A stretch of 64,000 bases of DNA from Bettongia penicillata ogilbyi (GCA_023548195.1 JAJHZJ010000013.1:3393961-3457960); one strand, 5' to 3'; positions 10,891 to 22,852 are shown, counted from the stretch's first letter. Notes: generated by a model from the letters alone, not told the origin. Translations and numbers: made by a program.

Positions 10891-11385
10891 TTACAGTGAT
10901 CATTCCCTGATTATATCTTAAAGATATCTATTCATTGAATATGCATACTGTCTCTCTAAGAGAGTGCCTCGAAATCCAAGTCCTTCCCAAACAAAGGACG
11001 AACACATCAGGTTGAGTTTCAGTAGAAGCCCCAGTTTTGTGGAAGAAGGTGCAGTAAGCCTGCCAGAGAGAGAAGGGGGATTCTGTTTTAGAAGGCTTGA
11101 TCCATGGCTGGACAAGGTCGGAGAGTACCAACTCTTAGGAGCAGCTTTAGAACTAAGTAGATTAATGTTTGGTAGTCTTCACTTGTCAATCCAAGTGATC
11201 CTGGGAGTTTCACTTAGGGACATCATTTAAAGCTTTTTCAATTTCTTTATTAAGAGGGGCCTAAGTATTTCAATTTCTCTCCTGTTGATCTGATCTGTTC
11301 ACATTTTTAAAAATATTCATGTCTTTCCCTGAAATGGTTTCATACGTTGGAATGTTATTAAGCAAAATACCTCCTTTAAGTTGCT
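10891..11385 (-). mobile_element. Second L1-like ORF2 fragment, antisense
   Basis: On the minus strand, codons near 11250-11170 read KEIEKALNDVPK, then (after a frame change) LPGSLGLTSEDYQT. This resembles the L1 segment just before the RT domain (compare 14755-14840), but from a different L1 lineage. Several stops and frameshifts are present. The same fragment recurs at 19660-20165 (inverted), 46216-46665 and 62870-63210 (inverted). The stretch 10891-11170 has no independent match I can name. Confidence 0.6.
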
Positions 11386-11710
11386 TGAAGTGTATGTGTG
11401 TACGTGTGTGTGCATGTTTGTGTGTGTGTGTATGCGTGCGTATGTGTGTATCTGTATGAGTTTGGGTGTGTATGTGTGTGTATCTGTGTCTGTGTGTGTA
11501 TGTGTGTGTATGTCTATGTGTATGTATGTGTGTGTATGTGTGTCTGTATGCAAGCGTATGTGTGTGTATCTGTGTGTATATGTGTGGGTGTGTTGTGTGT
11601 ATATGCATGCGTATGTGTGTGTATCTGTATGTGTGTATGTCTGTATCTGTGTGTGTATGTGTATGTGTGTAGGTGTGTAAGTGGGTGTATGTGTGTGTGT
11701 ATGTGTGCAT

Positions 11711-11794
11711 GTGTCATTACACGTGGAGCAGTTACAAACTGAACCCTGGTGATAAGCTCAGATGGAATCTGAGCACCATCATGGAGGCAAGTGT
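11711..11794 (+). repeat. Island 1 (82 bp conserved unit)
   Basis: Runs from GTGTCATTACACGTGGAGCA to ATGGAGGCAAGTG with all conserved blocks present, including the hairpin CTCAGA-TGGAA-TCTGAG and the CACGTG hexamer. It carries the private variant GGAGCAG where most plus-oriented islands have GGACCAG. Confidence 0.95.
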
Positions 11795-12439
11795 ATGTGT
11801 GTGTGTATGTGTATGTGTGTGTGTATGTGTGTGTGTATGTGTGTGTGTATGTGTGTGTATGTGTATGTGTGTGAGTATGCGTGCGTGTGTGTATCTGTAT
11901 GGGTATGTGTGTGTAGGTTTGTGTGTATCTGTGTGTATGTGTGTATGTGTGTACGTGTGTGTGCATGTTGGCGTGTATGTGTGTGTATATGTGTGTGTGT
12001 AGGCGTGCGAATGTGTATCTGTATGTGTATGTGTGTGTATGTGCCTGTGTATCTGTGTCTGTATATGTGTGTATGTGTTTCTGTGTGTGCATGGTTGTGT
12101 GCATGTCTAGGTGTATGTATGTGTGTATGTGTGTGTATGTGTGCGTATGTGTGTGTATCTGTGTCTATATATGTGTGTATGTGTCTGTGTGTGTGCATGG
12201 TTCTGTGGATGTCTGGGTCTATGTATGTGTGTATGTGTATGTATGTGTGTGTATGTGTGTATGCGTGCGTATGTGTGTGTATCTGTATGTGTGTATGTGT
12301 TTGTGTATTGTGTGTGCATGCGTGCATATGTGTGTATCTGTATGTGTGTGTATGCCTGTATCTTTGTGTATGTGTGTGTATGTGTATCTGTGTTGGTGTG
12401 TAAGTGTGTGTATGTGTGTATGTGTATGAATGTGCGTAT

Positions 12440-12523
12440 GTGTCATTACACGTGGACCAGTTACAAACTGAACCCTGGTGATAAGCTCAGATGGAATCTG
12501 AGCACCATCATGGAGGAAAGTGG
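12440..12523 (+). repeat. Island 2
   Basis: Full-length copy with CACGTG and hairpin intact; the end varies (ATGGAGGAAAGTGG). It lies 729 bp after island 1. Confidence 0.95.
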
Positions 12524-12729
12524 ATGTATGTGTGTGTGTATGTGTATGTGTGTGTGCATGGTTGTGTGTATGTCTATGTGTATGTATGGGTGTATGTGTG
12601 TGTATGTGTGTGTATGCGTGCGTATGTATGTGTTTCTGTATGTGTGTGTATGTCTGTATTTGTGTGTATGTGTGTTTATGTGTATGTGTGTAGGTGTGTA
12701 AGTGTGTGTGTGTGTGTCTGTGTGTATGT

Positions 12730-12803
12730 TTCATTACACGTGGACCCGTTACAAACTGATCCCTGGTGATAAGCTCAGATGGAATCTGAGCACACGGAGG
12801 CAA
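12730..12803 (+). repeat. Island 3, internally shortened
   Basis: Lacks about 9 bases in the CACCATCATGG portion (reads GAGCACACGGAGG) and has GATCCCTGG instead of GAACCCTGG. CACGTG is retained. Confidence 0.93.
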
Positions 12804-13240
12804 GTGTATGTGTGTGTGTGTGTGTATGTGTATGTGTGTGTGTGTGTGTATGTATGTGTTTATGTATGTGTGTATATGTATGTTTGTGGGTATATGTGTG
12901 CATGTGTATGTATGTGTATGCCTGCGTATGTGTGTGCATCACTAGGTGTATGTGTGTGTTTGTGTCTGTGTCTGTGTTTGTATATGTGTGTATGTGTATG
13001 TGTGTGCCTGGTTGTGTGTATGTCTATGTGTATGTGTCTGTACATTTGTGTGTGTTTATGTGTGTATGCATGCGTATTTGTTTGCATCTGTATGTGTATG
13101 TGCGTGTGAATTGTGTGTGTATGCCTGCGTATGTGTGTGTATCTGTATGTGTGTGTATGTCTGTATCTGTGTGTATGTGTATTTGTGTAGGTGTGTAAGT
13201 GTGTGCGTATGTGTGTGTATGTGTGTGTGTATGTGTGTAT

Positions 13241-13324
13241 GTGTCATTACATGTGGACCAGTTACAAACTGAACCTTGGTGATAAGCTCAGATGGACCCT
13301 GAGCACCATCATTGAGGGAAGTGT
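13241..13324 (+). repeat. Island 4
   Basis: Full length, but CACGTG is changed to CATGTG and the right hairpin arm is altered (GGACCCTGAG), weakening the stem to CTCAG/CTGAG. Confidence 0.94.
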
Positions 13325-13615
13325 ATGTGTGTATGTGTATGTGTGTATGTATGTGTGTATGTGTGTGTATGTGTTTATGTATGAGTGTGTATATGTATGT
13401 GTGTATGTGTGTATGTGTGTGTATTTGTATGTGTGTGAGTAGGCGTGCGTGTGTGTATTTGTATGTGTATGTGTGTGTATCTGTGTGTGTGTATGTGTGT
13501 ACGTGTGTGTGCATGTTTGTGTGTATTTCTGTGTATGTGTGTGTATGCGTGCGTATGTGTGTGTATCTGAATTAGGGTATGTCTCTATCTGTGTGTGTAT
13601 ATGTGTGTATGTGTT

Positions 13616-15640
13616 TGAGGAGCCTAAGTATTTCATATTCTCTTCTGTTGATCTGATCAACAAAGGATGGAAATGATATCCTGCTAAAAGGCACCAGAGA
13701 CAACGAAGCAATATCGTTACTAAACATGTATTCTCCAAGTGGTATAGTGTCCAGATACCTAGGGGAGAGGTTGGGGAGGTTGAAGGAAGAAATTGACAGC
13801 AAACCTATACTAGTGCGGGACCTCAACCTCCCCCTTTCAATGCTCGATAAATCTAACCTAAAAATAGACGAGGAAAAACTCTAGATAAGGTAGATATGAT
13901 AGACCTTTGGAGAAAATTGAATGAGAATAGAAAGGAACATACCTTTTTCTCTTAGGGAGAGAACAGGGAACATTTGCAAAGATTGACCACGTTCTAGACG
14001 TAAAAGTCTCACAACCCAGTGCAGAAAGGCCGAGATAATGAATGCATCCTTCTCAGATCCCAATACAATAAAAATGAGATGTAATGAGAGGCCATGGAAA
14101 GATAACCTAAAACTCAATTGTAAACCAAATTATCTAATCCTAAAGAAGGAATGGGTTAAAGAAGAAATCGCGGAAACAATCAATAACTTCATTCAAAAGA
14201 ATGACAATAACGAGACAACCTATGAAATCTTGTGGGATACCGCAAAAAGCAGTTCTTAGGGGAAATTTTGTACCTTTGAATGCCTGCATAAATAAACTAG
14301 AGAAAGAGGAGATCAATGACTTGGGCATGCAGCTGAGAAAGCTAGAGAAAGAACAAATCCAAAATCCCCAAGAAATTACCAAACTGGAAACACTAAAAAT
14401 CAAAGGAGAGATTGATAAAAATGAAATTAAGAAGACTACTGAATTAATAAATAAAACCAATAGTTGGTTTTTGGGGGAAAAAAACTCGGAAAGTTGATGA
14501 AACTTTGGTCATGTTGATGAAAAAAAGAAAGAAGAAAATCAAATTACTAATATTAAAAATGAAAGGGGCGAACTCACCTCCAATGAGGAGGAAATTAAAA
14601 CAGTAATTAGAAACCACTTTGCCCAACCATATGCCCACAAATTCGATAATCTAAACGAGATAGATGCGTATTTAAAAAATCAAAACAAAACAAAAAAATT
14701 TGCCAGGATAAACAGAGGAGGAATTTGAATACTTAAGCAACTCCATCTCAGAAAAAGAAATTGATCAAGCTATCAAAGAACTTCCCTAGAAAACAAATCT
14801 CCAGGACCAGATGGATTCACAAGTGAATTCTATCAACTCTTTCAAGAACAGTTAATTCCGATACTCTACAGACTATTTTTGAAAATTGGGGAAGAAGGAT
14901 TCCTTCCAAATTCTTTCTATGGTGCAAATGCGTATCATATTTGTAGGAGACAAAACATGTCCCAATCATGTACCTATTCGGAAAAACTTGGAAGAGACAG
15001 AGCAGAGAAAGAAAATTATAGACCAGTTTCTCTAATGAATATAGATGCAAAAATTTTAAACAAGATACTAGCAAAACGAATTCAGCATCTTATCACGAAA
15101 ATAATACAGTATGATCTGGTAGGATTCATACCAGGAATGCAGGGCTTTTTCAGTATCAGGAAACCTATTAGCATTATTGATCATATCAACAACAAAACTA
15201 ACAAAGACCACGTGATTATCTCAATAGATGTAGGAAAAGCTTTCAACAAAACACAACCCCCATTCCTATGAAAAACACTGGAGAACATAGGAACAGAGGG
15301 AACTTTCCATAAAATAATTAAGGACTATCTACCTAAAGCCTTCAACAAGAATGATATGCAATGGGGATAAGCTAAATGCATTTCCAAGAAGATCAGAGTC
15401 GTGAAACAAGGATGTCCATCAATTATCACCACTATTATTCAATATGGTACTAGAAATGTTACTGTCGCAATTAGACCAGGTGAAGAAACTGAAGGAATAG
15501 AAACAGCCAAAAAAGAAACTAAGTCATCACTCTTTGGAGAGAATAGGATGATCTACTTAGAGAATCCCAGAGACTCAAGTAAAAAACTAGTTGCAATAAG
15601 AAACAACTTCGGCAATTGTCAAAAATTGTTCTTGCTACTA
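13616..15640 (+). pseudogene. L1 ORF2 remnant: endonuclease end to reverse transcriptase
   Basis: Successive frames encode the L1 ORF2 region in order. The end of the endonuclease comes first (LNLPLSMLDKS near 13826; DKVDMIDLWRKLNENRKEHT near 13887-13950). The linker follows (RCNERPWKDNLKLN; KKEWVKEEIAETINNF; KLEKEEINDLGMQLRKLEKE to about 14450). Then comes the fingers/RT region ([19 protein letters not shown] at 15034; [33 protein letters not shown] at 15401). Multiple stops and frameshifts separate these. The catalytic site reads FGENR (15532-15550) instead of the family's [FY]xDD. The 5' part of the endonuclease is missing: the TG array abuts it. Inverted counterpart: 20360-22507. Confidence 0.85.
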
Positions 15641-15795
15641 GGAAATTAGAAATACATGTAATGAGGAATATAAAATTATCTGGCCCTGTAGAACAAAAGA
15701 GAAGATGGGGACAAGGGAAGGGAGGGATGAAAGAATAGAGGGCAGATTGGTGACAGGTGATATTAGAATGCTCAGTGTTTTGGTGTGGGGAAGGG
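15641..15795 (+). mobile_element. HAL1/L1 3'UTR fragment
   Basis: Exact reverse complement, by eye, of 9961-10145: AATTAGAAATACATGTAATG, ACAAAAGAGAAGATGGGG and AGAATGCTCAGTGTTTTGG. It joins L1 ORF2 on the left and the R array on the right, at TTATTTCAGAGTTG. Confidence 0.82.
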
Positions 15796-18600
15796 GACAA
15801 ATTTATTTCAGAGTTGTCTCTTTAGGTGAACTGCCAAGATCCCATTATTTGGATTTCTGTGGGCTTCAGTAGGGTAAAAGCTAAATACTGATATCACAAG
15901 CAGGAAAATGAGGGATGTGTCAAGTTGATATAATACTTGCAGACGCTTTAGGGAGTCAGTGCTGACAACGTAATATCTTCTTAGTATTCAATGTAATTTT
16001 TGAGTTTTCTTCAAATACACCTTCCATTTTCGCCAATGGAGCAACGCAGCATGGTGTATTTTCAAGTATGTCCCAGGACACTAGCATCGATTTTATGATG
16101 TTCCCTGCTATAGATAAGGTATGTGGAGGTTCAGCCTTTGCATAGATTACTTCATAGTTGTCTCCTTAAGTGAACTGCCAAAATGCGATTATTTACATTC
16201 CTGTGGGCTTCAGTAGGAAAAAGTTAAATACTGATATCACAAGCACGTAAAAGAGAGAAAAAGAGAGAAAGAGTTGTCTCTTTAGGAGAACTGCCAATAT
16301 GTATTTATTTGAATTCCTATGGGCTTCAATATAGCAATCGCGAAATACAATTATCACAAGAGGGAAACAGAAGAGTCAACTTGATATAATACTAGCAGAC
16401 ACTTTAGTGAGTCAGTCCTGACAATATAATATCTTCTGATATTCCAATGTATTTCATTAGTAATCTTCAAAAACAATTTCCATTTTGGCCAATGGAGCAA
16501 TGGAGAATGGTGTATTTCCAACTATCTCCACGGTAAATAGCAGAGTTTGTATTGACTTGTCGGCTGTAGATAAGACATGTGGAGGTTTACCTTTGCATAG
16601 ATTACTTCAGAGGTCTCTCTTTAGGTGAACAGTCAAAATGCATTCATTTGGATTTTTAAGGGCTCCAATAGAGAAAACAATATATATATATATATATTAC
16701 AAGGAGCAAAAAGATAGAAGAGTCAAGGAGATATGATACTTGCAGAATGTTTAGGGAGTCAGTGCTGACAATTAGTATTCAATGTACTTCTTGAGTAATC
16801 TGGAAATAGGTTTTCCATTTTCGCCAATGGAGCCAATGGAGAATGGTGTATTTGCAAGTATCTCCAAGGTAAATAGCATAGTTTATATGATTTCACTGCT
16901 GTAGATGATATATGTGGAAATTTATCCTTTACATAAACTACTTCAGAGTAATCTCTTTAACAACTGCCAAAATGCCTTTATTTGGATTCCTATGGGCTAC
17001 AAGAAAGAAAACGCTAAATACTGATATCACAAGCAGGAAAAAGATAGAAGAGGCAAGTTTATGATACATGCAGTTTAGGAAGTCAATGCTGACAATGTAA
17101 TAACTTCTTAGTATTCAATGTGTTCGTTCAGTAATCTGCAAACACAGTTTCCATATTGGCTAACAGAGCAATGGAGAATGGTGTACTTGTATCTCCCTGG
17201 GAACTAGCATAGCTTGTATTGACTTCACTGCTGTAATATAAGATATGTGGAGGTTTACACTTTGTATAGATTTCTTCCTAGTTCTCTCTTTAGGTGAACT
17301 GCCAAGATGCGTTCTTTTGAGTTCCTATGGGCTTCAATAGAGAAGAACCTAAATACTGATACCACGAGCAGGAAAAATATAGACGAGTCAAGATAATATG
17401 ATACATGCAGACAGTTTAGGGAGTCAGTGTTGACAATGTAATATCTTCTTAGCATTCAATGTATATGTTGAATAATTTTCAAGTACATTATCCATTTTAG
17501 ACAATGGAGCAATGGAGAATGGTGTATTTGGAAGTATCTCCCAGGTAACTAGCATAGATTGTTTTGACGCTGCTGTAGACAATATATGTGGAGGTTGACA
17601 CTTTGCAGAGATTACTTCAGAGGTATTTCTTTAGGTGAACTGCCAAAATGTGTTTATTTGGATTCCTATGGGCCTCAAGAGGAAAAACGCTAAATATTGA
17701 TATCACAAGCAGGAGAAAAGATAGAAGAGTCAAGTTGCTATTGTGCATGAAACCACTGCAGGAAAGCAAACTGACAAAATAATATCTTCCTGGTGTTCAA
17801 TGTCTTTGTTGAGTTGTCTTTCAAGGAATCTTTCCTATTGTCCGCTAGAGCAATGGAGCATGTGATTTTCATGTATTTGCCAAGGAAAAGGGTCTTTTTT
17901 GGTTGTATTCATTACAGTACATATGTGACTGGCAGTGTACCACATGTAACACTACCGAATTTGCAACCCTCAAGGTCATTGCGAAAATGTGCTTATTCGG
18001 GGTCCCAAGGACTACAATGGGAGACACTTTAAATATTGAGAAAACTTCCAGGAAATGGGTACTCCAGTGTAACTCTTCACATCGTTGTACATAGTGGCGT
18101 GATCTGATGCTGCTTATCTCAAAAGTCCTTAGTACACAATATTTGTAGAGGAATCTTTGAATAAGTCTTACATTTTGGCCAATAGAGCAGTGGAAAAAGG
18201 GGTATTTGCAGGCAACTACCAGGCAAATGTAATAGCGTGTATTGAGTTCATTACTGTAGATAAGATATGTGGAATTTTTACCCTTTGCATTTACTACTTC
18301 AGAGATTTTCTTTAGAGTAGAAGCCAAAATGGGTTTATTTTGATTCCTATGGACTTCAACAGATCAAACGTTAAATACTGAAATAACTTATCCCCAGGAA
18401 ATAGAGAGAATAGTCAAGATGATATAATGTTGGAGACAGAATAGGGAGTTAATTCTGACAATATAAAATCTTCTCAGTATTCAGCGTATTTTTTGAGTTA
18501 TCTCAAAGAAAGCTTCCCTTTTGACCAAAAGAACAATGGAGAGAGGGGTAATTTCAATTCTCTCCCAGGTAACAAGTCTAGCTTGTGGTGAGGTCATTGC
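15796..18600 (-). repeat. R array, inverted: ~8-9 monomers
   Basis: The minus-strand landmark (plus-strand form CCTATGGGCTTCAAT) recurs near 15865, 16203, 16318, 16665, 16995, 17327, 17670, 18010 and 18350. It contains the truncated marker monomer (16205-16320), a (TA)n tract at 16681-16698 and one B-type monomer (17870-18125). It is nearly identical to 59040-61830. It also pairs with 7850-9960 in inverted orientation, where two monomers (those at 17327 and 17670) have no counterpart. Confidence 0.9.
17870..18125 (-). repeat. B-type R monomer, inverted
   Basis: Carries the B block (CCACATGTAACACTACCGAA and the CATCGTTGTACATAGTGGCG end). It matches 61110-61355 almost base for base and 8310-8560 with clear divergence. 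The 79-codon frame across it is also open in the 61 kb copy, but this follows from recent duplication and is not evidence of coding. Confidence 0.75.
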
Positions 18601-19560
18601 TCACAGAACTTTTTGCTGAGCATCTGATGTGTGAAAAAGCTGAAAGCAGGTTTTTGTTTTGTGTTTCCCCAGCCAGCCCTGGGTTTAGCTTGTGAAGGGG
18701 GGGGCGTGGTCTCCTCAGCTGAACCGAGTCAAATTTGACAAGCTCAGGGGCTGGTGATCCCAGCTGCCCTATATTGTCTCACTGATTCCCCAGGAGTGCT
18801 GAGGCGCGCCTACATATGTTAATTAGTGTTCCCACCCCTCCCGGGGCTCCGGAGTCTCCTGGGTGCTGAGGCTTGCCTGGGTCCTTGCCTGGGAGTATTC
18901 TCTGCTCTGGGTCCTCTGTCCCTCCAGTTTGCCTCTGCCACAGTCGGAGGAATCCCCCTTAGCTATCTTCCTAGCCTCAGGTGTTGTGAGACTCTTATGG
19001 GGATTTTTCTGGGGAAATATTTTACGGTTCTCTCACGGTCAGCAAGAGGGGAGGAGAGAGAATTGACTGTCAAGATCGTTCTGCCATTCTGGCTCCCGGA
19101 GGTTCAAGCAGGTGAGTTACCGAAGTTTGAACTTGAGGCTGAAGGTCTCAGCAGCTGTTGTGCTGATATCTGGCGCTCGTGGGCTCTCCCTGGCTCAGCT
19201 CAGCTTCTCTCCCACCCTTGGTGCCGCTCCAACAGTTCCCTCCGCCGCTCTCAGGTTTCTCGAGACCCTTCCTGTCCGCTGTGCTGTCGGGCTCACCGCC
19301 ACGAAACAGAGCCTTCCCGTGGGCGTTCCAGTTCAACCTGGGCTCCGAATCCATCACAGTCTGTCTCCCGCTAGATTCCGCACCTCCACAATTTGGTCAG
19401 ATTCTCCTTTCAGAGGTATCCGAAGGAGTTTTCCTGAGAGCTTAGGTGAGTTGGTGCTCTCAGTCTACGCCCCCCCCCACCCCTCCCGCCCAAAATTTTT
19501 GATGTATTGGCTTAGTTGTGCTATACGTTTGAAAATCCGTTATTCTAAAGAAATTCTCTA
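18601..19560. repeat. GC-rich module G, copy 1
   Basis: A ~0.95 kb GC- and CpG-rich segment between R and L1 pieces, repeated nearly identically at 61831-62790. Two overlapping plus-strand frames stay open (18826-19374, 182 codons; 19112-19561, 149 codons). It includes an (G)8 run at 18697-18704 and a short C-rich run near 19470. I do not recognise it: candidates are the GC-rich 5' region of an L1-type element or an LTR. The open frames look like by-products of GC richness; the first ends at TAG (19372-19374), where copy 2 has TGG. Confidence 0.6.
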
Positions 19561-20165
19561 GGTGGGAGATGGGTATATTGGAATATTAATGTTATGTAAC
19601 AAACAAAATGTAAAGATATCTTTATAATAGGTTAATAATTACTGTAAAATTGAAGCAACTTAAAGGAGGTATTATGCTTAATAACATTCCAACTTATGAA
19701 ACCATTTTAGGCAAAGACATGAATATTTATAAAAATGTAAACAGATCAGATCAACAGGAGAGAAAATGAAATACTTAGGCCCCTCTTAATAAAGAAATTG
19801 AAAAAGCTTTAAATGATGTCCCTAAGTGAAACTCCCAGGATCACTTGGATTGACAAGTGAAGACTACCAAACATTAATCTACTTAGTTCTAAAGCTGCTC
19901 CTAAGAGTTGGTACTCTCCGACCTTGTCCAGCCATGGATCAAGCCTTCTAAAACAGAATCCCCCTTCTCTCTCTGGCAGGCTTACTGCACCTTCTTCCAC
20001 AAAACTGGGGCTTCTACTGAAACTCAACCTGATGTGTTCGTCCTTTGTTTGGGAAGGACTCGGATTTCGAGGCACTCTCTTAGAGAGACAGTATGCATAT
20101 TCAATGAATAGATATCTTTAAGATATAATCAGGGAATGATCACTGTAAGGAGCAAAAGAAAAAAA
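19561..20165 (+). mobile_element. Second L1-like ORF2 fragment, copy inverted relative to 10891-11385
   Basis: 19660-20165 is the reverse complement of 10891-11385. Codons KEIEKALNDVPK are at about 19792 and LPGSLGLTSEDYQT at about 19830. The stretch 19561-19660 is AT-rich linker shared with 62770-62880. Confidence 0.6.
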
Positions 20166-22507
20166 AATTTTATCATTTCTAGAAAACAATTACCGGATAG
20201 TTTAATTGGTATGGCACTCAATGTGTAAATTAATTTAGGTAGAATTGTCATTTTTATTATATTAGCGCGGCCTGCCCATGAACAACTGGTGTTTTTCCAC
20301 TTCCTTAAAAGTGATTTTATTTGTGCGAGAAGCGTCCGGTAATTGTGTTCGTATAGTCCCTAGGTTTGTTCTGGCAGGTAAACTCCTAAGTCTTTTATTG
20401 TGTCTACCCTAGCTTGAAATGGGATTTCCCTTTCTCTCTCTTGCTGTTGGACTTTGTTGCCGATACATAGGAATGCAGAAGATTTGTGTGGGTTTATTTT
20501 ATAACCTGCTACTTTGCCGAAGTTGTTTGTTATTGCAGCTAGTTTGTTCCTTGAGTCTCTGGGATTCTCTAAGTAGATCATCCTATTCTCTCCAAAGAGT
20601 GATGACTTAGTTTCTTCTTGGGCTGTTTCTATTCCTTCAGTTTTTTCACCTGGTCTAATTGCGACAGTAACATTTCGAGTACCATATTGAATAATAGTGG
20701 TGATAATTGATGGACATCCTTGTTTCACCCCTGATCTTCTTGGAAATGCATCTAGCTTATCCCCATTGCATATCATGCTTGTTGAAGGCTTTAGGTAGAT
20801 AGCGCTTCATTATTTTATGGAAAGTTCCCTCTGTTCCTATGTTCTCCAGTGTTTTTCATAGGAATGGGGGTTGTTTGTTGAAAGCTTTTCCTACATCTAT
20901 TGAGATAATCACGTGGTCTTTGTTAGTTTTGTTGTTCATACGCTCAATAATCCTAATAGATTTCCTGATATTGAACCAGTCCTGCATTCCTGGTATGAAT
21001 CCTACCAGATCATAATGTATTATTTTCGCGATAAGATGCTGAATTCGTTTTGCTAGTATCTTGTTTAAAATTTTTGCATCTATATTCATTAGAGAAACTG
21101 GTCTATAATTTTCTTTCTCTGCTCTGTCTCTTCCAAGTTTTTCCGAGTAGGTACATGATTGGGACATGTTTTGTCTCCTACAAATATGATACGCATTTGC
21201 ACCATAGAAAGAATTTGGAAGGAATCCTTCTTCCCCAATTTTCAAAAATAGTCTGTAGAGTATCGGAATTAACTGTTCTTGAAAGAGTTGATAGAATTCA
21301 CTTGTGAATCCATCTGTTCCTGGAGATGTGTTTTCTAGGGAAGTTCTTTGATAGCTTGATCAATTTCTTTTTCTGAGATGGAGTTGCTTAAGTATTCAAC
21401 TTCCTCCTCTGTTAATCCGGGCAAATTGTATTGTTTTGTTTTGTTTTTTAAAATACGCATCCATCTCGTTTAGATTATCGAATTTGTGGGCATATGGTTG
21501 GGCAAAGTGGTTTCTAATTATTGTTTTAATTTCCTCCTCATTGGAGGTGAGTTCGCCCCTTTCATTTTTAAAATTAGTAATGTGACTTTCTTCTTTCTTT
21601 TTTTCATCAATTTGACCAAAGTTTCATCAACTTTCCGAGTTCTTTTCCCCCAAAAACCATCTATTGGTTTTATTTATTAATTCAGTAGTTTTCTTAATTT
21701 CATTTTTATTAATCTCTCCTTTGCTTTTTAATGTTTCCAGTTTGGTAATTTCTTGGGGATTTTGGATTTGTTCTTTTTCTAGCTTTCTCAGCTGCATGCC
21801 CAAGTCATTGATCTCCTCTTTCTCTAGTTTATTTATGCAGGCATTCGAAGGTACAAAATTTCCCCTAAGAACTGCTTTTTGCGGTATCCCACAAGATTTC
21901 ATAGGTTGCCTCGTTATTGTCATTCTTTTGAATGAAGTTATTGATTGTTTCCGCGATTTCTTCTTTAACCCATTCCTTCTTTAGGATTAGATAATTTGGT
22001 TTCCAACTGAGTTTTAGGTTATCTTTCCATGGCCTCTCATTACATCTCCTTTTTATTGCATTAGGATCTGAGAAGGATGCATTCATTATCTCGGCCTTTC
22101 TGCACTGGGTTGTGAGAATTTTACGTCCTAGAACGTGGTCAATCTTTGCAAATGTTCCCTGTTCTCTCCCTAAGAGAAAAAGGTATGTTCCTTTCTATTC
22201 TCATTCAATTTTCTCCAAAGGTCTATCATATCTACCTTATCTAGAGTTTTTCCTCGTTTATTTTTGGGTTAGATTTATAGAGCATTGAAAGGGGGAGGTT
22301 GAGGTCCCGCACTAGTATAGGTTTGCTGACAAATTCTTCCTTCAACCTCCCCAACCTCTCCCCTAGGTATCTGGACACTATGCCACTTGGAGCATACATG
22401 TTTAGTGATGATATTACTTCGTTGTCTATGGTGCCTTTTAGCAGGATATCATTAACATCCTTTGTTGATCAGATCAACAGAAGAGAATATGAAATACTTA
22501 GGCTCCT
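20166..22507 (-). pseudogene. L1 ORF2 remnant, endonuclease end to post-RT, most complete copy
   Basis: Read on the minus strand from 22507 to 20166 this is one continuous L1 ORF2 piece. In order: endonuclease end; linker (KKEWVKEEIAETINNF at about 22000); RT fingers ([19 protein letters not shown] at about 21090); [26 protein letters not shown] (about 20725); FGENR at 20582-20598 in place of the catalytic [FY]xDD; and NPHKSSAFLCIGNKVQQQ to KDLGVYLPEQT (about 20360). Frameshifts and stops break it. The left ~2 kb equivalent (19972-21971) is deleted in the copy at 62.8-63.8 kb. The CA array begins exactly where the endonuclease sequence is cut. Confidence 0.85.
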
Positions 22508-22852
22508 CAAACACATACACACATATACACACACAGATAGAGACATAAACTAATACAGATACACACACATACGCACGCATACACACACGTACACACATAC
22601 ACACATATACAGACACAGATACACACACATACACACACATAAACACACAGATACACATACAGATACACACACATGCATATACACATACGTACACATAGAC
22701 ATACACACAAACATGCACACACACATACACATACCCACATACACACAGATACACACGCATACACATACAGATACACACATACGCAAGCATACACACACAT
22801 ACACAGACATACACGTAAACACACATACACACACACACATACACACACACAT

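Larger units (their letters stand above)
11386..13615 (+). repeat. Composite TG-rich array with four islands
   Basis: A degenerate TGTG/TATG tract with interspersed GCGTGCGTATG submotifs and four ~82 bp islands (11711, 12440, 12730, 13241). It is the inverse-orientation equivalent of the CA array at 22508-45318, with matching L1 junction sequence at its right edge (CCTAAGTATTTCATATTCTC). Long apparent open frames, rich in Cys, Val, Tyr and Met, arise only because TG/TATG repeats rarely form stop codons. Confidence 0.95.

Noticed and set aside
17793..18032. 79-codon frame conserved at 61027-61266
   Set aside because: Conservation follows from the near-identical 43 kb-spaced duplication; the frame lies in non-coding R repeat.
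18826..19374. 182-codon frame in module G as a host gene
   Set aside because: A second overlapping frame is equally open, composition explains both, one copy ends at TAG where the other has TGG, and no domain is recognisable.
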